DNA from: Dillenia suffruticosa
Taxonomy: Eukaryota; Streptophyta; Magnoliopsida; Dilleniales; Dilleniaceae
Length of the DNA: 64,000 nt
Direction: 5' to 3'
Assembly (NCBI GenBank): GCA_033439265.1
Contig: JAVTVX010000016.1
Coordinates: forward strand, 13,937,201-14,001,200
Shown here one piece after another: positions 34,659-46,271 of the stretch. The notes under the pieces were generated by a model, which was not told the origin of the DNA, made no database searches, and saw nothing but the letters and a program-made list of their open reading frames with translations. The first letter of the stretch is position 1. Every line of letters starts with the position of its first letter. Both the position numbers and the translations under genes were made by a program.

Positions 34659-36520
34659 TGTGATGACCCGCTATTCAGGCATCGCATCCCCTAACAAAAG
34701 GAGTAAACATGCAAATGCGGAAACAATTAACCTAATTAAAATACTACATTTGGACTCGCAACAGTTGAACTCTCCGTATGTGATAACACGAAATGAGATT
34801 TATATTAAAAGAAAATAAATCGTTTGTTCTTTTCAAATAAAATCACGGCAAGGTCTTCCCTATTTGGTAACTATTTAGCCACCTGGGATAACCTGATAAA
34901 GATTAATATGACACTTCTACCATCAAATAAGTTAGCATCAATGGTCCTCCTAGCCGCCTAGCATAACATACTATAGTATATGAACAACATATCCACAAAA
35001 TTATATATAATATGTTTTTATGTGTCAAAACTATACATGTATATAGGAATACATCCCAAACTATTAACAAGAAAATAAATAATTACATGCCTTAAACAAA
35101 ATAAAAGGGATCCACGATAGATAGGAATCTAAATCCCTCAACTCAAATGCCTCTACTCTGGACTTCCCTCTTGTCTCCCAGATCAGTTGAAAATGAGGAT
35201 ATTGGGTCAATATAAGCTGAGCAAGCACATAGGGAACCAAAAGCAAGCAATACAAGCAGCAGACACAAAAATATTAACATCACTATACAAGAACCAAAAT
35301 CATAGCAAAGTATACCTAGCATGCACATTAACCCAAAAGGACAATCATAATTGCCACATTTAAATTCATTATACTTTTTCCATTTTTATTGTTCCAATTT
35401 AATTTGACATTTAAAGAAAAGAATAGAGTGTGATCATACTGTAAACAGAACAGTTTTTCTACAATGATCATATCAATTTAAAAATTTACCAAAAATCCAA
35501 TTTTCCTTGAAACTTTTTGAATCTTATGTCATTTTAAAGTTACGGTAGTCTAGTTTCATCAGGAGAAAACCCTATTCAATTTGGAGTTATGCAGAGAAAT
35601 ATATTAAGTAAAAATATGGTATGGTCAGGCTGTCCAACGTATCAATTTCTAGTGTTTTATCTAAGAACAGGATTCTCTTTTTCCCTAGTTTATTTTCTCC
35701 AAATTCTAGCAATACAATTATATCAAAAATATGTGCTATAACATTATTAGGCATCAATTTAACAAAAACATACAAAGTATTTGCTTCAAAATTGCAAGTT
35801 TTTCCTTTGTTTTTCCTTCCTTCCCTCTCCAAGCTTCCTTTGAATTTCTAGTTTGTTTTCTAGATATTTTGTACTTCCTTTTACTTCCTAAAGACTAGAG
35901 TTACCATATACATGGATGGAGGTGTGTTATTTCAAGCTTAAAAGATAGTTTTAATAGAGGTTGGGTTAAGTTTTTGGAGAAGGAAGATGAAATCTGAAAA
36001 TGAACATTTTGAAAGAAAAAAGTTAAGTTTTTGAATATTTTCTCCATCCTTACCTCTCTATCTAAGTGGAATGTGTGGCCCAAGCATGGTGAGGTGTCAA
36101 AGCTAAGATTGTCATGTGTTGGGTGATGGTGTGCCATGGTATCCAAATAATTTTTATGTTATTTTCCCATTTTTCTTTTTCTTTTTCTTTTTCTTTTTCG
36201 TTTCCATTTTTTTTCTTTTCTTTTCCTTTTCTTTTTCTTTTGTGGGTACCACACCAAACCCTAATTCGGTTCTCTTCTTGCATTCTTTTTCGATAGTTTT
36301 CATTCGCCACTATGTTCCATAATCTATGTTAAATCAATATGCCCGACCTCTATTTAGAATTATAAACATAAAATTCAAAATATGCATCGCAAATGCATCT
36401 AAAATTACAGTGTATCCAATTTTATCACAATGCGATATAAAAGAATTTGAGTGCGTTAAAAAAAACAAAAATGCAAATGTAAATGCATACTTTAATATTT
36501 TCTCGAAACAGGATCTTACA
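34659..36520 (-). repeat. Gypsy 2 3' LTR
   Basis: In + orientation it begins TGTGATGACCCGC and ends GGATCTTACA; on the element strand these are TGTAAGATCC...GCGGGTCATCACA. It is bounded by the polypurine tract at 36521. The (CTTTTT)n run at about 36168-36240 lies within it, as do AT-rich segments that make spurious open frames. Confidence 0.85.
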
Positions 36521-36536
36521 TCCTTCCCCCTTAAAA
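36521..36536 (-). other. Gypsy 2 polypurine tract
   Basis: The minus strand reads TTTTAAGGGGGAAGGA directly before TGTAAGATCC. Confidence 0.8.
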
Positions 36537-36584
36537 GATTCGGTCCTCCGGATCACAGCTCAAGCTCAAACAGATAGTGGTATC

Positions 36585-38054
36585 GTCTCTTCATTTTTTA
36601 CTCTAATTCCCAATATGCCTCATCGGAGGTGTGGTATCTCCACATAACCTTTTCCAACTTAATGGCTTTGTTCATTAAGTTCTTTCACGAGAGTCTAAAA
36701 TCTGGATTGGCTGTTCTACGTAAGTTAAATCTTTTGTAATTTGGAGAGGCTCATAGCTAATCACATGTGAAGGATCATGGACATACTTCCTTAGCATGGA
36801 AACATGAAATGTTGGGTGAACTCCCTCCAATATTAGAGGTAGAGCCAACTCATAAGCAGATAACCCAACTCTCGCTAGAATCTCAAAATGACCAACAAAT
36901 CTAGGATTGAGTTTTCCCTTTTTCTTCTCAAATCTCACCACTCCTTTGATTGGAGAGATTTTCAAAAAAAAACTTTTCTCCTTCCTCAAATTCCAAATCT
37001 CTGCGTCTCTGATCCGCATAGCTCTTCTGGCGAGATTGAGCTATTCTAAGCTTTTCTCGAATGGTTCAGACATTCTCCATGGTTTCTTGTAGATAAGCAG
37101 ACCCTATTTCATACTGAAGTAGCTGCTTCTCTCCCGCTTCATATAATGCTTCAAAAGGTGTCATACCAATGCTCGAGTGATAGCTGTTGTTATAAGCAAA
37201 CTCCACTAGCATTAAGTGTTTAGCCTAACTACCACGGAGCTTTAAAATACAGGCTCTCAACATATCCTCCAGAGTTTGTATAGTCCTTTCTGATTGACCA
37301 TCTGTCGGAGGATGATATGCCGTTGAGAAAATAAGTTTAGTTCCCAACCTGGACTGAAAACTCTACCAAAATCGAGAAACAAATCTTGGATCTCTATCAG
37401 AAACAATTGATACTGGTATAACATGCTACCTCACGATTTCATCAATGTATAGTTTAGCTAACTTCTCCATAGAATGAATCACTGCAACAGGGAGAAAGTG
37501 AGTTAATTTGGTAAGTCAATCTACTATCACCCATATAACATCAAGTCCCTTCAGAGTTTTGGGCAACCCTAAGACGAAATCCATAGCAATATGCTCCCAT
37601 TTCCACTCAGGGATAAGGAGTGGCTCAAGTAGTCCATCAGGTCTCTGATGTTCAACCTTTACTTGTTGACAAGTCAAGTATCAATGAACAAACTCTGTAA
37701 CATCTCTCTTCATACCAGGCCACCAAAAGGATTGACGCAAATCCATGTGCATCTTGGTAGATCTAGGATGAACAGAAAAGACTAAGCTATGTGCTTCCTC
37801 CAAAATAAATTTCGTCAATCCTTGAACTTCTGGAACTACTAACCTGTCCCAAAATCTGACTGTTTTATTGGATATATTGAATTCAGGCTTTCCCCCTTTA
37901 AGAACATCTTCCCTGAACTTAATTGTTGCTCATCAGTTTGCTGAGCCACCCTAATACGATCAGATAGATCTGGTCGGATAATAAATCGAGCCAAAAGAGA
38001 CCCATGGCTGGTTACTTCAGCATCAATCCTCAATTGCTCAAACTCAGCTATCAT
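36585..38054 (-). pseudogene. Gypsy 2 integrase
   Basis: Reading the minus strand with stops: [15 protein letters not shown] near 37580-37610, IVSDRDPRF near 37390-37410, [19 protein letters not shown] near 37290-37340, FAYNNSYHSSIGMTPFEALY near 37150-37200. These cover the DDE core. The C-terminal domain is open at 36675-37019 (VGHFEILARVGLSAYELALP, HPTFHVSMLRKYVHDPSHV). After a frame change the tail reads KVMWRYHTSDEAYWELE, ending near 36585. This is the standard plant Gypsy integrase order. Confidence 0.85.
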
Positions 38055-39480
38055 CTAATGTTCTCTTACTTGTAGAGCTGCTAGTGATATAGTAGATTTG
38101 TGGTTGAAGGCATTTGCTACAACATTTGCTTTGCCAGGTTGATACTGAATCGTAACATCATAATCCTTTAATAGTTCAAGCTATCTGCGTTGTCGTAAAT
38201 TCAACTCCTTCTAGGTAAATAAGTATTTGAGACTCTGATTATTGGTGAATATCTCACAGTGCTCACCGTAGAGATAGTGTCTCCAAATTTTCAAACCAAA
38301 TACAATAGTTGCCAACTCCAAATCATGGGTGAGATAATTCGTTTCATAAGGTTTCAACTGTCTAGAAGTATAGGCTATCACATTCCGTCTAGATCAGTAT
38401 ACAACCCAAACCGGTCCTGAATGCATCACTAAAAATCATATATCCCTGTCCACTAACCGGTAATGCTAGTACTAGAGCCGATACAAGCCTATCTTTTAGA
38501 GTCTGAAAACTAGTCTTACATTGTTCATCCCACTTGAAGGGTGCATTTTTACGAGTTAATCTCGTAAGTGGAGCAGCTACCGAAGAAAAATTCTTAACAA
38601 ATCTACGGTAATAACCTGTCAAACCCAGAAAACTATGAACCTCTGTAACTGTAGTAGGTGGGGACCAGTTAACAATAGTTTCAATCTTTTTCAAATCAAG
38701 ATAAAGCACTTTACCGGAGATAATGTGACCCAAGAAAGTTACTTCACTGAACCAGAATTCACATTCACTGAATTTGACATATAATTTCAAAGCCCTCAAG
38801 GTTTGTAATGTGATGCGAAAGTATTGTTCATGCTGGTCTCTATCCTTAGAATACACCAGAACATTATCAATAAATACCATAATAAAATCATCCATATAAG
38901 GTCTGAAAATACGATTCATTAAATCTATAAAAACTGCTGGAGTATTGGTTAGCCCAAATGGCATAACCAAAAACTCATAGTCAGCATATTGAGAACGGAA
39001 AGCCATCTTTGGTATATCTTCCTCTCTGACCCTAATCTAATGATACCCGGATCTAAAATCCAATTTAGAGAAAATTATAGTATCTCTCAACTGATCAAAC
39101 AAATCATCAATTCTCGGCAAGGGATATTTATTCTTAATGGTCACTTGATTCAATTTATGGTAATCAATGCATAATCTCAAGGAACCATCATTCTTCTTTA
39201 CAAATAAAACCTGTGCACCCCAAGGAGAAACAGTTGGACGAACAAACCCCTTGTCCACCAGTTCTTATAACTGAGTTTTCAACTCCTTCAACTCAGCTGG
39301 TGCCATTTTATATGCAGCCATAGAAATAGGAATAGTATCTGACATCACATCAATAGGGAATTCTATCTCTCTAACTGGTGGCAATCTAAGCAAATCATCT
39401 GGAACACATCTGGAAAATCCCGAGCACTGGTATGTCAACCAATTGTGTTTGCTCTTTTTTGTCTTCAATGACATAAGCTA
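38055..39480 (-). pseudogene. Gypsy 2 reverse transcriptase and RNase H, catalytic Asp lost
   Basis: RT starts near 39258 ([31 protein letters not shown]) and continues at 38389-39006 with [13 protein letters not shown]. The catalytic box reads [10 protein letters not shown]: the second Asp of the usual FIDDILVYS is Asn. Then come [16 protein letters not shown] and the connection domain. RNase H ([12 protein letters not shown] and onward to 38054) has stops. The stop between 39006 and 39037 (TAG/TAA region) and the Asn both inactivate it. Confidence 0.88.
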
Positions 39481-40014
39481 AATACCCTTGACAACCCTTG
39501 GATAGCATTATAGTCGCTCTAATGAAGGAAACAACTGGAACTCTGATAAATCTATCCCCAATAAAGAAAATATGTAGTTGTTCAGGTGATAAAACGTAAA
39601 TAATCTTCTGATAACAATCAACCAGTGCATAATTAGCTGATAACTAATCCATGCCCAGAATTATATCCAAATCTAATAATTCCAATGGTAGCAAATCAAT
39701 GCTAAAATCATATCCCTGGTAACTCACAACACAACCCCTATAAATCTCAGTAATAAGAACCTCATCCCCAAGCGGGGTAGCAACCCACAACCCTTGCTCT
39801 AGAGGTTCAGATTCATACGGTAAATATATGATAAATGCTAAAGAAATAAATGAATGTGTGGTACCTGGATCAATCAATACACGAACATCACAAGAAAATA
39901 ACTTCATTCTACTTGTAATCATATCAGGTGTAGCACGAGCCTTCTGAGCAGTGACGGCATAAACTCTAGCATGACCTCCTGGGCCTGGTGGCATACCCTG
40001 AGGTCGTCTCTGTT
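39481..40014 (-). pseudogene. Gypsy 2 aspartic protease
   Basis: The 116-codon frame at 39644-39994 has VRVLIDPGTTHSFIS, where the retropepsin motif is usually D-S/T-G; DPG is also found in plant Gypsy elements. It ends LELLDLDIILGMD, the conserved close of this domain. It joins gag upstream (RVYAVTAQKARATPDMI). Confidence 0.85.
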
Positions 40015-40572
40015 GTGGCTAGGTGGTAGAGCCGGTCTAGGTGGTCCTGGCCTTAATGGAACTGGTGGGGCTGCCCTATGTTAAGCCGGAAGAGGCCTAG
40101 GTGGAGGAATATACTGTAAAGGAGTAGGCTGTGACTGCCCGGGCCTAAGAGAACAACGAGAAGCGTAATGACCCAGTTGAAAACATGTAAAGCAAAGTCT
40201 CGTTCCTCCCTCACATGGCTCCGCATGCAGATTTCCACAAATTGGATACGATGACCTCTTACGAGAGTCTTTACCCTGCTCAAACTGCCTCTTCTTCTCC
40301 TTTTTCTTCTTCATGCTTGAAGGTTGGACTTCCACTGGTCATTTCCCTTGCAACCTCTCCTGTCTATCCTCAGTGACTAACTCCAAAACCGTAGCATTAT
40401 TCACTAGATTCCGATAAGTCATGAAAGGCAAAGCTACCAGATACCTTTGGAAGAAATATCGCAATTCTTTCCTAAACCTCTTTGCCCTCTTTTCTTTGGT
40501 ATCGACTAATTCCCGAGCATACACCAATAGTCTAGCAAAGTAGTCTTAGAGCATAGGAAATGTGAATTCTTT
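40015..40572 (-). pseudogene. Gypsy 2 gag (C-terminal part)
   Basis: Zinc knuckle CFTCFQLGHYASRC (40160-40205) with all CX2CX4HX4C ligands. Upstream is an Arg/Lys-rich linker, then DYFARLLVYARELVDTKEKR, the end of the retrotransposon gag domain. The homology is lost at about 40560-40572. Confidence 0.8.
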
Positions 40573-40589
40573 ATTGTCATACGTTTACT

Positions 40590-40985
40590 GTTGGATTTGT
40601 AAATATTACTATCTTTTTTGTCGCTTACAAAAGTATTAGGTTAGTAAATATTACTACCTTTATTGTCGTTTATTGGGTTAGTAAATATTACTATTTTTAT
40701 AGTCATTATCGTTTACAGAGTCATTGGTCAGAAATGTTATTACTTTATTATCGCTTATAGAATTATGAGTCAGTAAATGTTACTACGTTTGATATCGGTT
40801 ATAGAAATAATTTGTTAGTAAATGTTACTACATTTATTGTCGTTGGATAGTAAATATTACTACTTTTTACACAATTATTGTTAGTGAGAAATTTTACTAG
40901 CTGAGCGTATGTTGTTTGTTACTTAATATTAGTAACCAAATGTTACTACTCTTTTGGGTCGGTTATTACAAGATTAGTGAATGTT
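40590..40985 (+). repeat. Array of GTAAAT(G/A)TTACTA motifs
   Basis: About ten versions of AGTAAATGTTACTAC / AGTAAATATTACTAC occur at 30-45-bp spacing (for example near 40642, 40676, 40776, 40812, 40844). The core TAGTAA-NNN-TTACTA is a near-palindrome; here the centre is ATG or ATA. A further isolated copy is at 42070-42090. The reverse-polarity form fills 54575-57732. Confidence 0.8.
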
Positions 40986-41169
40986 AGGATATGTCAATAC
41001 AAATAATACAAAATGTTAGGAAAAATTATAAATATCGTATCTTAGGAAATTAAGTATCTTTTATATAATCATGAAATATACATGATAATGTTACAGACAG
41101 AGAAAGAAAAAGATGATAATGTTACAGACACATTACAAGAGAAAGAAAAAGATTGTAACTTCCAGTCAG

Positions 41170-41850
41170 TGCATATCTTCATATCTTCTGAAATGAAATG
41201 TTCATGTCAAAAATATTGACTTGGAGCACCCAAAATATTCCAGCGTCCATGGCATTCGGTTCCAGGATCCAGCGTGATGTGTGATATCATTCTATAGTAA
41301 AGAAATTAATATAATTATAAGATATATTATAAAAACTTGTACATTTAAATATTACCTTTCGGGATGGACTGAGGAGGTAGTGATGATGATGATGATGGTT
41401 GGTTTCGATATGCACTCCCAGTATCTTGTATCGGAGGAAGCTAACAATACAAATACAAATAATGTGGATTATTGTTCAGAAATAAAAGTAGTTAGATTAT
41501 GGTAAGAAGTAAAGAAATGATATTTGTACCTCAACACCAGTAATAAGTCTCGCTTTATTAACGAAGTTCAACAATTCATCTCGTCGTTCACTTCCGACAT
41601 GCATAGCAACATGCATAAGAACATTGCTCACCAGATTGTAAGATTATGATTTTGTTCTATTAATCTTTCCATCATAATAGTCATATGTTCGTCCCATATT
41701 TTTTGTTGAATTTTTTTGTTGACAATATTTGATGGAATGAGATTTTGTTTGAGTTAGAAATTTTGAGAGATGTGAGAGAGAAGAGTTTTTGAAGGAAATG
41801 AGAAGTTCCGATGTTTGTGGAGGGAAAAAGGATTTGTGGTATATATATTT
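41170..41850 (-). CDS. Small intron-bearing gene-like unit, unknown product, premature stop
   Basis: Minus strand. TATATATA (41840-41848) is followed about 140 bp later by ATG at 41697 after a CT/CA-rich leader. Exon 1 (41697-41530) is 56 codons with one TAA at codon 18: MGRTYDYYDGKINRTKS, then NVLMHVAMHVGSERRDELLN and FVNKARLITGVE. Donor GTACAA is at 41529; acceptor TTGTTAG at 41441. Exon 2 (41440-41356) stays in frame: LPPIQDTGSAYRNQPSSSSS. A second donor GTAATA (41355) and acceptor ACTATAG (41292) lead to an immediate stop. I do not recognise the protein. It may be a fragment of a DNA-transposon gene or a host gene scrap. Intron boundaries are read by eye only. Confidence 0.3.
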
Positions 41851-41945
41851 TATTTAGTGCCAAATAAATTTTGGTTTGTAGTATATATAATTTGTTTAGC
41901 ATGAAATATACTCACCATTTTGCCTCGTTTTTCACATTTTAGTTT

Positions 41946-42033
41946 TTGAATTTTTTGCTATTTACCTCTCTTTTTAGTTTGAGCAATTTTTTGAAATTTT
42001 TGCTATTTACCTCTCTTTTCAGTTTGAGCAATT
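41946..42033 (+). repeat. Tandem duplication, 45-bp period, two copies
   Basis: TTTTTGCTATTTACCTCTCT plus TTTTAGTTTGAGCAA is repeated at 41991 as TTTTTGCTATTTACCTCTCT plus TTTCAGTTTGAGCAA. Confidence 0.9.
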
Positions 42034-42109
42034 AACAAAGAAATTTTGACTTTTACCTATATGACTCTGTGAAATAGTAGTAAATATTACTACCATATTA
42101 CTAGATCTT

Positions 42110-42500
42110 GGGCGAATGCCTACATGGTATAACCGCCGGCAGAACTGCCCCGGCCAAAGCGCATGAAAATGCCTGGACTACACAACTGCTGTCTGAGCCG
42201 GCCATGCGCAAATGCCATCACGGCACAACCTGCAGCTCAACCGGGTAACCGGGCAGCATAATTTAAAATAATAATTGTATTATTTTAAATAACAAAACAT
42301 GTGTATTATTATATGAAATCTTTAAATTATATTAGTAATTGTTATACGAAATAATACTAGGCGAATACCTGCACGGCACAACCGCCGGCAGATCCGCCCA
42401 GGCAAAAGTGCATGGAAATGTCTGGACGGCACAATTGCTGGCTGAGCCGCCGTGCGCAAATGCCATCGTGGCACAACCTACGGCTCAACTGGGTAGTGTA
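42110..42500 (+). repeat. GC-rich unit, two tandem copies about 249 bp apart
   Basis: GGGCGAATGCCTACATGG (42110) and AGGCGAATACCTGCACGG (42359) each start a block with AACCGCCGGCAGA, GCATG(A/G)AAATG, CTGAGCCG, TGCGCAAATGCCATC and GGCACAACCT, followed by TAATTTAAAATAATAATT. The GC-rich blocks stand out from the AT-rich surroundings. The 11-mer AACCGCCGGCA also seeds each unit of the array at 54575-57732. Confidence 0.85.
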
Positions 42501-43139
42501 ATTTAAAATAATAATTATATTTGATATTAGTAATAGAACATGATTATTGAAATTAGTAAATAATATTATTTAGTAATATTAACATTGATAAATAATTAAG
42601 TTGTATGGAATAATAATATTAAATTATAGTAATATAATGCTAATTAAATAATTTTGATAATCATAATTATAATAAATTTATAAATTTATGTTATGAAACA
42701 ATATAATTTATAATTTATAAATGTATATTATGAAACAATATAATTTATAATTTATAAATGAATATTATAAAATAATATAATTTATAGTTATATTATATTG
42801 GGTAAACAATATATTTATGCTTCGCATGCTTATATTATACCGCCATTCATATTCAAATATTTCAAACGAAGCCGCAGAAAATGTTGAAAATCTATACGTG
42901 CGTTTTTTTCCCTCATTTACAAATTTATTGGGAGACTTGAATTTTTAATGGGGTTTTTAAAATTTTTACGATATGGTTATAGTTTGAAATGGAATGGTTA
43001 TAGTGAATACTCTTGGAGTAGTGTTTCATATGTATTATTTTATTGTTATGTGTGTAATTTTTAACATTACATATTTTCATTAGTATTATTTTCCCTATTT
43101 ATATAAATTTCAGTTTTAAAAAATAGTTGTTACCATATT
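42501..43139. other. AT-rich stretch between arrays
   Basis: Dominated by TTTATAAATT / AATATAATTT repeats at 42640-42790; no gene. Confidence 0.6.
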
Positions 43140-44018
43140 TGTTACTATTTGTTACCATTTGTATAAAGAGGAAGTAGTAATTCTTATCACTTGCTACCAC
43201 ACGACCCGCTTGTTCAATTGTTACCATTGTTACGATATTTTATTATACAAAATATATATAATTATTATCTTACAACTTGTTATATTTACATTGGAGCAAG
43301 ATCACTTGTTACCATTTATTATCATTGTTACTATAATAAAAGTCATTGTTACTAAAATTAAAGTAATTGTTACAATTTGTATAAAGAGGAAATAGTAATT
43401 GTTATCACTTGTTATCACGTGACCCGCTTGTTACCAATTGTTACCATTGTTACCATTGTTACGATATTATATTATACAAAATTTATATAATTATTGTCTT
43501 ACCACTTGTTATATTGGACCAAAATTACTTGTTACCACTTATTATCATTATTACCATAATAAAAATCATTGTTATCAGAATTAAAGTAATTATTACCGTT
43601 TGTTACCATTTGTACGAAGAGAAAGTAGTAATTGTTACCACTTGTTACCATGGGACCCACTTGTTACCAATTCTTACCATTGTTAAGATATTCTATTATA
43701 CAAAATTTATATCATTATTGTCTTACCACTTGTTATATTGGACCAAGATCACTTGTTACCACTTATTATCATTGTACCACCAAAAAAATCATTGTTACCG
43801 AATTTAAAATAATTGTTACCATTTGTATGAAGAGAAAGTAGTAATTGTTACCATTTGTTACCATGCGACTCGCTTATTACCAATTTTTACCATTGTTACG
43901 ATATTCTATTATATAAAATTTATATAATTATTGTCTTACCATTTATTATATTGGACCAATATCCCTTGTTACCACTTATTATCATTGTTATCACAATAAA
44001 AATTATTGTTATTGGAAA
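43140..44018 (+). repeat. Tandem array, four units of about 213-233 bp, rich in TTGTTACCA
   Basis: Units are marked by GTATAAAGAGGAAGTAG at 43161 and its variants at 43379, 43612 and 43825. Each unit contains several TTGTTACCA/TTGTTATCA nonamers, GACCCGCTTGTTACC-like and TTATATTGGACCAA segments. The repetitive frames here (YHCYDILLYKIYII-type) are translations of the repeat and not proteins. The array ends abruptly at the truncated Gypsy 3 LTR. Confidence 0.9.
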
Positions 44019-44232
44019 TCAATGGTCACAAAAATATATCTATCAAAATCTAAAAATTTAGTTTTCATACGTATAGAAATCATATCCATTGAAAATCAGT
44101 AAAACATGATTTGTCAATCAATAGTAGATGTCAAAGTCCTACTCACTGTATGGGGGAGGGTAACACACTCCCCAATAACACTACGAAGCGAAGAAAAGTG
44201 TTCTCCTAAATCAAAGCACCCAACACCTACGA

Positions 44233-44235
<3 letters not shown>

Positions 44236-44285
<50 letters not shown>
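44236..44285. repeat. (AT)n microsatellite
   Basis: About 25 uninterrupted AT dinucleotides inside the 3' LTR. The partner LTR has a much shorter run at about 51139-51154. Confidence 0.95.
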
Positions 44286-44288
<3 letters not shown>

Positions 44289-44829
44289 CAGCATGTTTTA
44301 AACCTATGCAGTTATAGGAAATAGACTATCACTTCTAATACACGTATGCAAATCAGGTAATTCAAAACCTTTAAAACCCTACCCTAATTCCTCGTATGTT
44401 TTTTCATGCATATAACATGTCTACAAGATTCAAGTATTGGTACTCAACCAATCTCGTACAGGGCTCACACCAATCCAATCTCTCGCTTGCACCCAAGGGC
44501 CAACAGGGCCACAACCCAGCGCTCATCTGTGACAATGTGTAGGGTGCGTAGTGCCCATGTGTAGGGTCTATGTGCAGGGCGCGCAACGCCTGCACGCCAA
44601 CCATTGCCCCTCATTTCTAAACTTAATCCTAACATTCATTCAAATAAATCGAATGTGTAAGAAATTTTTTTTTTCACCTAGGATTTTCTCGGAGCGTAGA
44701 CCTTCGTCCAAATATCTCCTAAATCACTCCAAAATTTGAAACGCTCCCTATCAAGACAAGATTCATTAATTAGGTCAAAAACACTTAGATTAGAATCAAA
44801 ACACTAAATCAGTTACTTGCGTGGAGGTT

Positions 44830-45120
44830 CGTGGCCTGTCATGGGCTCATGGGCCGTCGCGGGCTATTAGGCCATCGCGGGCTACAGCGGGCTCGCGGGT
44901 TCGCAGGTCAGCAGGCTGGCGGGCTTGCGGGCTGTAGTAGGCTTTGCGGGCCGCAGTGGGCTCGCGGATCAGCAGTCTGGGGGGCCTGCGGGCCGCAGTG
45001 GGCTTCATGGGCCGCAGTGGGCTCGCGGGCTGTAGCGGGCTTATGGGTTAGCAGGCTGGCGGGCTTGCGGGCCCCAGTGGGCTTCGCGGGCTGCAGGGGC
45101 TCACGGGCTGCGCGCTAACG
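44830..45120. repeat. GCGGGCT minisatellite in LTR
   Basis: Imperfect repeats of GGGCTCGCGGGC, GCAGTGGGCT, GTCGCGGGCT and CAGCAGGCTGG. Open frames through it are composition artefacts. Related sequence occurs in the solo LTR near 59920-60030. Confidence 0.8.
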
Positions 45121-45685
45121 GGCTGGTATGCGCTCCTGCACAGGCGCGCTTGCAGCCTGGCTCGCGCTCGCGGGTTAGCTTGTGCTGGCGGATTGAGGCG
45201 CGCTCGCTCGCAGACCGAGGCGCGTGCGGACTGAGTCGCCCTCGCGGACTGAGGTGCGCTGTGTTTGTGCGAGGAGGATCGCGCAGGGGAGCGATCGTGC
45301 TCGAGCTGGGTGGATCACGCAGGGGCGCGCATGGCTCATGCTGGGGAGATTGCGTGGTGGCGGAAGGAGTTACAGTCGCGCTCGCGGAAGGTCGGTGCTC
45401 GCGGGAGGAAGGAGCGGCGGCGGCGATGGGTGGTGGATTTGGGCGAAGCTGAAGAGAGAGAGAGAAAGAGAGAGAAACTGAGAGTGAGATAGAGAGAGAA
45501 AACAGAGGGGGTGGTCGGCTAGGGGGTGGTGACAGTACCACCGGTGAGCGGTGGAGAGGATGGCGGAGGAGAGGAAGGGTGGCTGTGGGTGCGGCGGAAG
45601 GAGAGGGAGAGAGAGAGAGCAGAAGATGAAGAGATTGGAGAGAAGGAGATTATGGCTAAAAGCCCTAATCCTATTTGGGGGAGGT

Positions 45686-45710
45686 GTTGCGTTTTGGGCC
45701 AGAACGCAGC
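45686..45710 (-). other. LTR palindrome, imperfect copy
   Basis: GTTGCGTTTTGG, centre G, CCAGAACGCAGC on the + strand. Two of twelve positions are unpaired compared with the perfect copy at 52357-52381, each explained by one C to T change. Confidence 0.8.
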
Positions 45711-45949
45711 GCTTCCCCCCTGTTTTTTTTAACACTTATATATATATATATGTATATATATAATTTCACACCCACAGTTCACTAAAATTTAAATATTTTT
45801 GTAAAAATGAGGTTTATTTTGATTCGAAAATTCGACAAATTAAAATATATCAAAAATTTAATTTAAATACCCCAAAATCAAAATTCAATTTAAATAAATA
45901 ATTTCTCTTTGTATAATTAAATTACAGATACCGCAGTGTCGGTGTTACA

Positions 45950-45970
45950 TTTTGTAACTCCCTAAAAACA
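45950..45970 (-). other. Gypsy 3 polypurine tract region
   Basis: The minus strand reads TTGTTTTTAGGGAGTTAC before TGTAACACC; purine-rich but degraded. Confidence 0.5.
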
Positions 45971-45984
45971 AGTTTTATTCTCGA

Positions 45985-46271
45985 AACTAAAAGAGAACTA
46001 ACCAGCAAACAAATGAGGGTGCTGTCTCCTCATAGCCTCCTCAGGCTCCCAGGTCTCCTCCTCAACCTGGTCACTCCTCCACAAGATTATGACCAACGTG
46101 ACTTCCTTGCTCCGTAGCTTCCTGACCTGTTGATCTAGAATAACCACGGGTTGAACTGGAAGACTAAGATCCTCTCACAACTCAACAGGTGGAGGCTCAA
46201 GTACATGAGAAGGATCAGCTAGATATTTTTAGAATACTGAGACATGGATGACGTCATGAGTACGGGTTAGT
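45985..46271 (-). pseudogene. Gypsy 3 integrase C-terminal tail
   Basis: With a few stops the minus strand reads RTHDVIHVSVF, KYLADPSHVLEPPPVEL, LPVQPVVILDQQVRKLRS, WEPEEAMRRQHPHLF. It is the counterpart of 5149-5425. It directly follows the RNase H start, so about 2 kb of coding sequence is missing. Confidence 0.85.

Larger units (their letters stand above)
34659..40572 (-). mobile_element. Gypsy 2 retrotransposon, 5' end missing
   Basis: On the minus strand, from right to left: gag (about 40572-40015), protease, RT-RNase H, integrase, polypurine tract and a complete 3' LTR (34659-36520). Gag is cut near 40572 where short-motif arrays start, so the 5' LTR and N-terminal gag are absent. The element carries many stops. 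No second LTR or target duplication can be shown. Confidence 0.9.
44020..45949 (-). repeat. Gypsy 3 3' LTR, truncated
   Basis: Homologous to 51010-52629, from CAATGGTCACAAAAATAT to GTGTCGGTGTTACA. Everything corresponding to 49607-51009 is absent at the left, where the TTGTTACCA array begins. It carries an extra block of about 290 bp of GCGGGCTCGCGGGC-type minisatellite (44830-45120) not present in the partner, and an (AT)n run at 44236-44285. Confidence 0.88.

Noticed and set aside
43159..44061. Several overlapping frames with similar YHCYD...YKIYII sequences
   Set aside because: Translations of the TTGTTACCA tandem array; the similarity reflects the DNA repeat, not a protein family.
44831..45735. 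GC-rich open frames of 70-146 codons on both strands
   Set aside because: They lie in the LTR minisatellite and CT-rich tract, are open in several frames at once and have no domain.
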